From a virus: a DNA stretch of 26,772 nt. Made by a program: the position numbers and the translations under genes. Shown here one piece after another: positions 22,400 through 26,772 of the stretch (its first letter is position 1; every line of letters begins with the position of its first letter). A model generated the notes under the pieces. The model did not search any database and was not told the DNA's origin. It was given only the letters and a program-made list of their open reading frames with translations. The stretch is taken from the IMG/VR virus record IMGVR_UViG_3300049846_000558, positions 1-26,772 of that record; one strand, given 5' to 3'.

Positions 22400-22721
22400 C
22401 CTCAAGCCGGTAGCCCTTCCGCGTTGGCAGGTGTGGAGGATGATTCATGAGGTACAGTTGGGCCGCGCTTGTGACACCTTGCGCCAGCAGCTTCAAAAAG
22501 AGGTAACCATTGGTGCCAATGCACAGGTGAAAGCCGACAGCGTGATCTCCATGCAGCAAAAGCAAATTGCCTATCGGGACGAACTTGCCAAGGTGCAGAC
22601 CGAAAGGATTCTCAATGCGCAGGCGGTCAATCAGGAATTAAAGAAAGAACTCCGACAGCAAAAACGACTGACCATAGCTACGGCCGTGGTCGGGCTGATC
22701 TTTGTAATCATAGCCCTTTAA
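22314..22721 (+). CDS. Exported coiled-coil protein with C-terminal membrane segment
   Basis: Start taken at ATG 22314, giving a clear Sec signal peptide (MKLCAVLLCLVCLTLKSTA, probable cut after A19); the earlier in-frame ATG at 22275 would add a charged leader. The mature part is a coiled coil (about 60-115) that ends in a hydrophobic segment (LTIATAVVGLIFVIIAL, about 119-135). The Cys residues in the signal do not form a canonical lipobox. It overlaps the upstream spanin-like gene by 86 bp in another frame. Best guess is a second spanin-type component, but a C-terminal membrane anchor is atypical for an o-spanin. Confidence 0.55.
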   Translation: MKLCAVLLCLVCLTLKSTAQQMPFIQSDSLKPVALPRWQVWRMIHEVQLGRACDTLRQQLQKEVTIGANAQVKADSVISMQQKQIAYRDELAKVQTERILNAQAVNQELKKELRQQKRLTIATAVVGLIFVIIAL

Positions 22722-23008
22722 GGCGGGTCTTTGGCACATACCGCCCTTGTCGAGGCAGTACCCGATCCGTCTGAAGTAGGGTGTGAGGTGATCAGCGACT
22801 TCTGGTAGGCAGCCGCCTCCGACTCGGTCATCTCGCACTTCTTTACATCGTATTCAACCTTACTGTATTGGTTGCTGCTTCCCGACAGGATGTAATAGGT
22901 CACGTGGCAGGTATAGCAGGCTTTGGGCTCGGGGGCGGAAGATGAACAGCCTAGGACCAAGGCCAAGAGGAGCATGTAAGGTTTTCCTGACAATCGTTCG
23001 CTAGCCAT
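22718..23008 (-). CDS. Small cysteine-containing lipoprotein
   Basis: 96 residues from the ATG at 23008; a GTG two codons upstream (23014) is an alternative. The N-terminus is a lipoprotein signal with lipobox VLGC (cysteine 21) followed by Ser-Ser-Ser. The mature part has four cysteines: CYTC (31-34), C58 and C91, probably two disulfides. There is also a Glu/Ala-rich helix (ESEAAAYQKS). I recall similar CYTC..C..C lipoproteins in Bacteroidota genomes, unnamed. It converges with the lysis cassette (4 bp overlap at 22718-22721) and lies downstream of the RHH-like regulator on the same strand. The opposite orientation makes late lysis use less likely and superinfection exclusion or a host-surface role more so (inference). 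Confidence 0.7.
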   Translation of the reverse strand: MASERLSGKPYMLLLALVLGCSSSAPEPKACYTCHVTYYILSGSSNQYSKVEYDVKKCEMTESEAAAYQKSLITSHPTSDGSGTASTRAVCAKDPP

Positions 23009-23053
23009 TGACACAAAGGTAAGGCTATTTTATTTTGCCTTTCATTTGTGTCA
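23009..23053. repeat. Large imperfect dyad at the lipoprotein start
   Basis: TGACACAAAGGTAAGGC (23009-23025) and GCCTTTCATTTGTGTCA (23037-23053) are inverted copies matching at 15 of 17 positions, with an 11-nt loop TATTTTATTTT. On the minus strand the ATG at 23008 follows the stem base directly. It could control translation of the lipoprotein, end the regulator transcript, or bind a regulator. No T-run follows it on the minus strand. Confidence 0.55.
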
Positions 23054-23067
23054 CTCGTTGTCTTTGG

Positions 23068-23238
23068 TTATCGGTATGTTTGGGCAACTACGTGGTCAAT
23101 GGCCTGTCCCAATGAACCTAATTGCTCTTTATGTTCTTCCAAAACGGACAATGTACCCGGTTTAACTTTGGCCGAAATTTGCACCCTTTTGAGGGTTTGT
23201 GGTAATTTGGGCCTTCCTGCTTTGCGTTTCTTTGCCAT
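23068..23238 (-). CDS. Ribbon-helix-helix-like DNA-binding regulator
   Basis: A 56-residue frame reading leftward from ATG 23238 to TAA 23068. The basic N-terminus (AKKRKAGRPKLP) is followed by a likely beta strand (TLKRVQISAKV), then two helices around a turn (GTLSVLEEHKEQLGSLGQAIDHVVAQ). The G-R-P-K start, a basic strand, and a helix ending with a G-x-x-G-x-A-I-D-x-V-V pattern are typical of Arc/CopG-type RHH repressors, which bind as dimers to short palindromes. A 20-bp palindrome sits in its own promoter (23259-23278). Frame continuity, an upstream Bacteroidota-type promoter and the divergent context support it. Confidence 0.75.
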   Translation of the reverse strand: MAKKRKAGRPKLPQTLKRVQISAKVKPGTLSVLEEHKEQLGSLGQAIDHVVAQTYR

Positions 23239-23242
23239 AGGA

Positions 23243-23273
23243 CAAAAATAACACTAAAAATATTTGCATGCAA
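23243..23273 (-). promoter_or_regulatory. Leftward promoter of the regulator gene
   Basis: On the minus strand TTG (plus 23271-23273) is followed after 20 nt by TATTTTTG (plus 23243-23250), an exact match to the Bacteroidota -7 consensus TAnnTTTG with normal spacing. The ATG lies only 4 nt after the -7 box, so the message would be leaderless or nearly so. Confidence 0.6.
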
Positions 23274-23278
23274 GTATT
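23259..23278. promoter_or_regulatory. Palindromic operator candidate
   Basis: AATATTTGCATGCAAGTATT is a 20-bp palindrome with one mismatched pair; the inner 10 (TTGCATGCAA, 23264-23273) are perfect. It covers the -33 element of the leftward promoter and touches that of the rightward one, so a bound protein would control both. The adjacent RHH-like protein is the natural candidate. Confidence 0.55.
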
Positions 23279-23306
23279 GACATTGCCGATTAAAGTATTA
23301 CCTTTA
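23277..23306 (+). promoter_or_regulatory. Rightward promoter of the small-gene/recombination operon
   Basis: TTG (23277-23279), 19 nt, then TACCTTTA (23299-23306), one base off the Bacteroidota TAnnTTTG consensus. It precedes the first gene of the rightward operon (ATG 23359) with an A-rich untranslated leader of about 45 nt, including the CAAAGC-rich stretch before the start. The sequence from 23307 to 23358 shows no other feature. Confidence 0.5.
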
Positions 23307-23358
23307 ACTCATAATTCAAGCGCACAACAAAAACCAAAGCCATTAAAACCAAAGCAAT

Positions 23359-23556
23359 ATGAAACCCAAGAAATCACCAATTCAACAAATCCATGACAGA
23401 GGAATGGTCGCTGTTATTGACGGTGACAGAATGGTAATAGTATCAGAGGTTAAAGTCGAAGATACCGATAATAAAGTGTCAGAGCTTGAGTCGGCGGGTT
23501 ACGAAGTGGGCTACTCAAACAAGGATATAGTTTTCTATACTGAAAGCGAGGACTAA
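23359..23556 (+). CDS. Small protein, first gene of the rightward operon
   Basis: 65-residue protein with a basic start (KPKKSPIQQIHDRG), then a likely beta-alpha-beta unit (MVAVIDGDRMVIVSEVKV...YEVGYSNKDIVFY) and an acidic end. Not recognised. It lies behind the rightward promoter and is directly followed by the next ATG after its stop with no gap, consistent with operon organisation and a possible early phage role. Confidence 0.6.
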   Translation: MKPKKSPIQQIHDRGMVAVIDGDRMVIVSEVKVEDTDNKVSELESAGYEVGYSNKDIVFYTESED

Positions 23557-23832
23557 ATGGGTCACCGTCAGAAAATGACCGATAAGCAAAGGCTCGATTG
23601 GGATATGATGCAATACCGAGCAAGACTAGAGGCAAGGCGTGGCCATAATTATCCATACTGGGAAGACAACAAATACGCGAACTGGCAAATTGGAGAAACC
23701 ACAAAAAGTGAATTAGTCGCCAAAGAATTACTTGCTGAAACTAAGCGTAAGTATCATTCAGCCAAAATCATTTGCGGATATGTTCAGACTATTCAAAGAG
23801 TAAAACATTACACAATAATTTATAAACCATGA
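23557..23832 (+). CDS. Small basic protein of unknown function
   Basis: 91 residues, rich in Lys, Arg, Tyr and Trp (for example DWDMMQYRARLEARRGHNYPYW), with a helical middle and a C-terminal strand (YTIIYKP). No motif is recognised. It starts immediately after the previous stop and overlaps the following gene by ATGA. Composition would fit a nucleic-acid-associated early protein, but this is only an impression. Confidence 0.55.
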   Translation: MGHRQKMTDKQRLDWDMMQYRARLEARRGHNYPYWEDNKYANWQIGETTKSELVAKELLAETKRKYHSAKIICGYVQTIQRVKHYTIIYKP

Positions 23833-24092
23833 AACCGACAGTATTAGCCATCCATCGTGGATACACCATCACGGACGAGCCTTACGGTTCTGAGCCGTTC
23901 ACGATATACACCCCTGAAAACAGGGTACTGGATCATTGCGATGAATGCACTATCAAACAGTGCATGGATACTATTGACGTGATCGAGGACGAACATGAAG
24001 CCAACGAGCGCAGGGAGAAGGAAAGGGGCTGGTATCCGGGCGCATGTTTCGACAGAAGTTATCCGGAAAACTATTCAAACATAAGAGCATGA
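23829..24092 (+). CDS. Small acidic protein of unknown function
   Basis: 87 residues with an N-terminal beta-like part (VLAIHRGYTITDEPYGSEPFTIYTPENRVLD), then HCDECTIKQCM and a charged helix. The three clustered cysteines plus histidine (H-C-D-E-C..C) could bind a metal ion but do not form a standard finger. Coupled by ATGA overlaps on both sides. Confidence 0.55.
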   Translation: MKPTVLAIHRGYTITDEPYGSEPFTIYTPENRVLDHCDECTIKQCMDTIDVIEDEHEANERREKERGWYPGACFDRSYPENYSNIRA

Positions 24093-24337
24093 GAGTAGTC
24101 TGCCTGAAAGATTCCTGGAAGGTCGCCCGCAAAGGATTGGGCGCAATTCCAACCATCCACCCCGTCAAGGGGGAGATATACTCAGTCAAAGCAGAAAGCG
24201 ATGGGGCTTATTTGATTGATGGATTCCCCCATGCGATGTATTCCGCTCATTCCTTCCGCCCGGTTGACGATACGTTCGGGCCGAACATTTGCGAGATCAT
24301 CGAGCAGCAAGTTGAACTGGAAACAATACAATCATGA
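24089..24337 (+). CDS. Small protein of unknown function
   Basis: Start chosen at ATG 24089, which overlaps the upstream stop (ATGA); an earlier in-frame ATG at 24044 lies inside the previous gene. The 82 residues form a beta-rich fold: MRVVCLKDSWK, PTIHPVKGEIYSV, GAYLIDGFPHAMYSAHSFRPV, and a short acidic C-terminal helix. Proteins with the pattern V.C....W......P..G..Y.V......Y.I.GF....Y.A..F.P. are familiar small phage or host proteins of unknown function. Confidence 0.6.
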   Translation: MRVVCLKDSWKVARKGLGAIPTIHPVKGEIYSVKAESDGAYLIDGFPHAMYSAHSFRPVDDTFGPNICEIIEQQVELETIQS

Positions 24338-24495
24338 TCCGCCTCTTCGTCACACAAACCCCCACCGGCTTTGAGTGTAGCTACCAACACTCAACCGAGA
24401 AATGGTCAGGCAAGACCATACAGGAAGCACTCAACGCTTTCGAGCGGACGTATCTGGACTACTACGGAAGCCAACCGATCTATTGCTGGCAGTGA
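24334..24495 (+). CDS. 53-residue protein of unknown function
   Basis: A short frame from ATG 24334 (ATGA overlap with the previous gene) to TGA 24493-24495. The sequence starts with a beta-hairpin (MIRLFVTQTPTGFECSYQHSTEKWSG) and continues with a helix (TIQEALNAFERTYL) ending DYYGSQPIYCWQ. It fits exactly between its neighbours, with a TGATG junction to the next gene, which argues that it is real despite its size. Function unknown. Confidence 0.6.
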   Translation: MIRLFVTQTPTGFECSYQHSTEKWSGKTIQEALNAFERTYLDYYGSQPIYCWQ

Positions 24496-24965
24496 TGGAA
24501 ACACGAATTGAATGGAGGCCATCTATTGGCCAGTATGAGGTGTCCAGCGATGGGCAAGTCCGCAGAGTAGGCGGGGCTGTTTTAAGAAACAGGGGAGGAC
24601 TATACCCTAATGTTGCGCTTTCCACAAACGGTAAGCCTAAGACCTACATGATTCATCGATTGGTTGCACTTGCCTTTTTGGGTCTAAAACATGGGCAGGT
24701 AGTTGATCATATCAACGGCGACAAGAATGATAACCGCGTGGCTAATCTCCGATGTGTTACGCAAAGAGAGAACACGTCGACATTCAAAAGGAACAACAGG
24801 TCGCTACCGATCGGCGTGAGCCTTAATGACTCACGATATGTAAACCGATTTCGCGCCAGAATAAGGATAAATGGCAAACACGTTGATCTTGGTAGTTATC
24901 CCTCCCCGGAATGCGCCTCCCTTGTATACGAAGAAACCAGATTTCATTTAACCAAATCAATATGA
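24495..24965 (+). CDS. NUMOD4-HNH-AP2 endonuclease
   Basis: 156-residue site-specific endonuclease of the homing type. The start at ATG 24495 shares its A with the upstream TGA. Order: NUMOD4-like EWRPSIGQYEVSSDGQVRRV (6-25); HNH core with IHRLVALAFL (53-62) and VVDHINGDKNDNRVANLRCVT (69-89, catalytic H72 and the N-D-N-R segment); and an AP2-like C-terminal DNA-binding part with FRARIRINGKHVDLGSYPS (119-137). No intron is evident around it: both flanking genes are intact and joined by short overlaps, so it is a free-standing element built into the operon. Confidence 0.88.
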   Translation: METRIEWRPSIGQYEVSSDGQVRRVGGAVLRNRGGLYPNVALSTNGKPKTYMIHRLVALAFLGLKHGQVVDHINGDKNDNRVANLRCVTQRENTSTFKRNNRSLPIGVSLNDSRYVNRFRARIRINGKHVDLGSYPSPECASLVYEETRFHLTKSI

Positions 24966-25702
24966 GCGAACAATCCACCGAACTAATCCAATCTGATGGC
25001 GCATTTTCCTCTGCTGGCTTTGACCACGCCCAGCGAGTGGCAAAGATGCTTTCTTCTTCATCCCTCATTCCTGAGCAGTACCGCGGCAACATTCAAAACA
25101 CCATGATTGCCCTGGAGATGGCAACCCGAATAGGTGCATCACCGCTCATGGTAATGCAAAACCTTTACATCGTTCATGGCCGCCCGTCATGGTCCAGCTC
25201 GTTCATCATTGCCGCCCTCAATAGTTGCCGGAGATTCAGCCCCTTACGTTTCCAGATTTCTGGAGAAGGTGAAAATATGGGCTGCCGCGCTTGGGCCTAT
25301 GATCTGAGTAACAACAACGAAAAGATTGAGGGGCCACTTGTTACTATGAAAATGGCCAAGGCTGAGGGATGGCTTGACAAGAACGGAAGCAAATGGAAGA
25401 CCATGCCGGAGTTGATGATGCGCTACCGTGCTGCCGCTTTCTTTGGTAGGCTTTACGCCCCTGAGATTATGATGGGGATGCAAACCGCTGAGGAGGTTAT
25501 TGATATCACCGCGCAAGAGGTGAAGCCGGAAGAATCCAAAAAGACGAAAGAGGCCGAGCGCATCACCCTGATGATCCAGGACGCCCAGACGCTCGAAGAC
25601 TTAGGGGCCATCGAAAGCGGTGCAGACCTGGACTACGACCAGATGGAGGCCATTGCAACCAAGAAGGAGCAACTCAAAACCAAGACCAATGGACGCAAAT
25701 AG
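24962..25702 (+). CDS. RecT-like single-strand annealing protein
   Basis: 246-residue protein with the layout of RecT/Bet-type recombinases: helical N-terminal part (FDHAQRVAKMLSSSSLIPEQYR), then NTMIALEMATRIGASPLMVMQNLYIVHGRPSW, then the WKTMPELMMRYRAAAFFGRLYAPEIMMGMQTAEEV segment near the C-terminal core, and a charged tail. It would anneal phage single strands during recombination or repair. Start chosen at ATG 24962 (ATGA overlap with the HNH stop). The next gene is a lambda-exonuclease-like nuclease, the usual partner. The RecT assignment rests on pattern recognition without a search. Confidence 0.78.
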   Translation: MSEQSTELIQSDGAFSSAGFDHAQRVAKMLSSSSLIPEQYRGNIQNTMIALEMATRIGASPLMVMQNLYIVHGRPSWSSSFIIAALNSCRRFSPLRFQISGEGENMGCRAWAYDLSNNNEKIEGPLVTMKMAKAEGWLDKNGSKWKTMPELMMRYRAAAFFGRLYAPEIMMGMQTAEEVIDITAQEVKPEESKKTKEAERITLMIQDAQTLEDLGAIESGADLDYDQMEAIATKKEQLKTKTNGRK

Positions 25703-26411
25703 CATACGTTTCCGCTGCTCCCAGCTGGGTGTACTCATGGTGCAACCCCGGAGCAAGAGCGAAGAACTCAGCGAAACCACTAAGACCTACCTGTCCGAGG
25801 TGTACGTCAATGCCAGGTACAACCGCCGCAAGGAACTGACCAACCGCTACATCGAGAAGGGACTGGCCGTGGAGGAAGATTCCATCACGCTGTATTCCAG
25901 GGTGAAGAAGATCCCCTTCTTCAAGAACGAGCAGCACTTCGCCAACGACTACATCCAGGGAACGCCCGACCACGTGGGTGACTTTGTCCTGGACATCAAG
26001 AGCAACTGGGACATTTTCACCTTCACCAACACCTTCAAGGACGACCTGAATAAGAAATACTACTGGCAACTGATGGGCTACATGGCCCTGACCGGCAAGA
26101 AGGAGGCCCGGCTTGCGTACTGCCTGGTCAATACCCCGGACGTGATGATCGAGGATGAAAAGCGCAGGCTCGCCTGGAAGATGGGATTAATCGACCCGGA
26201 AGCCAACTTGGAGTACATCAAAGCCTGCAAGCAGATCGAGCTGTTGAGCCTCTATGACGACATCCCGCTATCAGAGCGGGTGAATGAAATCGTCATTCCC
26301 TACGATGCGCTGGCCATCGAATCCCTGTACAACAAGATCATCGCCTGCCGCCAGTACATGGCCGACACATGGCCCAAGTTCTTCCGCGAGCCGGTGAGTG
26401 TAGAAGAGTAA
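25689..26411 (+). CDS. PD-(D/E)XK exonuclease (YqaJ / lambda exo-like)
   Basis: 240-residue nuclease that resects double-stranded ends for the annealing protein upstream. Start chosen at ATG 25689, giving MDANSIRFRCSQLG; an earlier frame start at 25620 lies inside the RecT-like gene. Visible catalytic layout: E62/E63 (GLAVEEDSI), QGTPDHVG with D94, LDIKS (101-105, the D/ExK lysine is K104) and Y-W-QLMGYMAL with Q127. This order matches YqaJ/RecB-type exonucleases. It overlaps the RecT-like gene by 14 bp. Confidence 0.88.
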   Translation: MDANSIRFRCSQLGVLMVQPRSKSEELSETTKTYLSEVYVNARYNRRKELTNRYIEKGLAVEEDSITLYSRVKKIPFFKNEQHFANDYIQGTPDHVGDFVLDIKSNWDIFTFTNTFKDDLNKKYYWQLMGYMALTGKKEARLAYCLVNTPDVMIEDEKRRLAWKMGLIDPEANLEYIKACKQIELLSLYDDIPLSERVNEIVIPYDALAIESLYNKIIACRQYMADTWPKFFREPVSVEE

Positions 26412-26430
26412 CCAATTAACCCCAATCTAT

Positions 26431-26733
26431 ATGGCAAAGAAGAAGCCCTATGTAATCATCCGCACCTATTCGGCAGGAGTCCACGCTGGATTCCTGGAAA
26501 GTAAGAAGTCCACCATCGCAGGCGTAGAGGTACGCTTATCAAATGCCAGACGTCTTTGGTACTGGAGTGGCGCGGCGTCACTATCTCAACTCAGCGTTGA
26601 CGGCGTATCACGTCCCAATGACTGCAAGTTCCCCACGGAGGTTCCGTGGATTGATCTGATCGCCATCGAGGTTCTGCCGTGCAGCAAGAAGGCGCAGGAG
26701 TCGATTAAATCCGTGCCTGTATGGAAAGCATAG
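26431..26733 (+). CDS. DUF6948-like protein
   Basis: 100-residue protein with a compact pattern: YVIIRTYSAGVHAG, then a basic segment, VEVRLSNARRLWYWSGAASLSQL, a PNDCKF block, and IEVLPCSKKAQESI ending PVWKA. I recognise this as the DUF6948 type of small phage protein; function unknown. The ATG follows a 19-bp gap (CCAATTAACCCCAATCTAT). Its stop overlaps the next gene start by 13 bp. Confidence 0.8.
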   Translation: MAKKKPYVIIRTYSAGVHAGFLESKKSTIAGVEVRLSNARRLWYWSGAASLSQLSVDGVSRPNDCKFPTEVPWIDLIAIEVLPCSKKAQESIKSVPVWKA

Positions 26734-26772
26734 GCTCCGGCAACGGCTCCGGCTCCGGCTCCGGCAACGGCT
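26721..26772 (+). CDS. Start of a Gly/Ser/Asn-repeat protein (truncated by window)
   Basis: A frame beginning at ATG 26721 inside the end of the previous gene reads M-E-S-I followed by (Gly-Ser/Asn) units to the window edge: GSGNGSGSGSGNG. The DNA is hexanucleotide repeats GGCTCC and GGCAAC. Glycine-rich repeat proteins of this style occur in phages of Bacteroidota, without known function. It could also be a long linker or an elastic fibre; the rest is outside the window. Confidence 0.6.
   Translation, partial: MESIGSGNGSGSGSGNG
26733..26772 (+). repeat. Hexanucleotide tandem repeat (GGCTCC/GGCAAC)
   Basis: Six complete units are visible (GGCTCC, GGCAAC, GGCTCC x3, GGCAAC) and a seventh is cut by the window end. 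A change of one unit keeps frame, so length variation would change protein length rather than switch the gene off. Confidence 0.85.

Noticed and set aside
22906-22929. CYTCH in the lipoprotein as a cytochrome c haem site
   Set aside because: It formally matches CXXCH, but the protein is tiny, has further cysteines at 58 and 91, and lacks a distal methionine region; paired disulfides fit better.
23014-23021. TACCTTTG on the minus strand as a promoter of the lipoprotein
   Set aside because: It matches the -7 consensus, but no TTG lies 19-21 nt upstream and the distance to the ATG is very short. It is more likely part of the dyad.
23048-23251. Plus-strand frame of 67 codons
   Set aside because: It is the shadow of the minus-strand RHH-like gene, which has better start context, motif and promoter.

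Overview
The window reads as most of the genome of a tailed double-stranded DNA phage, or of a prophage of that type: long non-contractile (siphovirus) morphology with an HK97-fold capsid, probably infecting a member of the Bacteroidota. The host guess rests on five things seen in the sequence: starts preceded by A-rich stretches rather than consistent Shine-Dalgarno sites; promoter-like elements of the Bacteroidota type (TTG, 19-20 nt, TAnnTTTG); two SprB-type adhesin repeats in a tail protein; a CxxC lipoprotein of a kind I associate with Bacteroidota; and tail-fibre N-termini of a style familiar from their phages. No integrase, tRNA, rRNA, CRISPR array or insertion sequence is visible, so lifestyle (lytic or temperate) cannot be decided from this window.

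Layout. 65-3442: a ParB-like/DNA methyltransferase fusion, then small (P27-type) and large terminase. 3420-4194: a TylF/MycF-like small-molecule O-methyltransferase and a small orphan. 4231-8640: portal, two genes of unknown role, prohead protease and major capsid protein. 8706-11101: head-tail connector, head closure, HK97 gp10-like and tail-terminator proteins. 11118-14210: a structural protein, the tail tube protein, a tail-assembly chaperone pair joined by a canonical -1 ribosomal frameshift site, and the tape measure. 14214-21086: a large tail-tip protein with SprB-like repeats, a lectin-like protein, small baseplate/fibre proteins, a long tail fibre with an internal duplication, and two small genes. 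21083-22721: a lysis cassette (membrane/coiled-coil protein, M15 peptidase endolysin, holin-like protein, overlapping spanin-like pair).

22718-23238 is the only minus-strand part: a small lipoprotein gene and, upstream of it, a 56-residue ribbon-helix-helix-like regulator gene (23068-23238). That regulator diverges from a rightward operon (23359 to the window end) across about 120 bp holding two opposed Bacteroidota-type promoters and a 20-bp near-perfect palindrome that overlaps or abuts both -33 elements. The rightward operon is tightly coupled by 1-14 nt overlaps. It carries five small unknown genes, a NUMOD4-HNH-AP2 endonuclease, a RecT-like annealing protein, a lambda-exonuclease/YqaJ-like nuclease, a DUF6948-like protein and the start of a Gly/Ser/Asn-repeat protein. 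It is probably the early or recombination region, with the structural genes as the late region.

Most notable: the complete frameshift signal at 12259-12292; the divergent regulator/operator; the minus-strand lipoprotein with a large hairpin at its start; the overlapping spanin-like genes with unusual topology; the TylF-like enzyme in the packaging module; an AT-rich mosaic segment exactly over the DNA methyltransferase specificity region; and SprB-like repeats on the tail. All function calls come from reading motifs by eye; no database search was possible.
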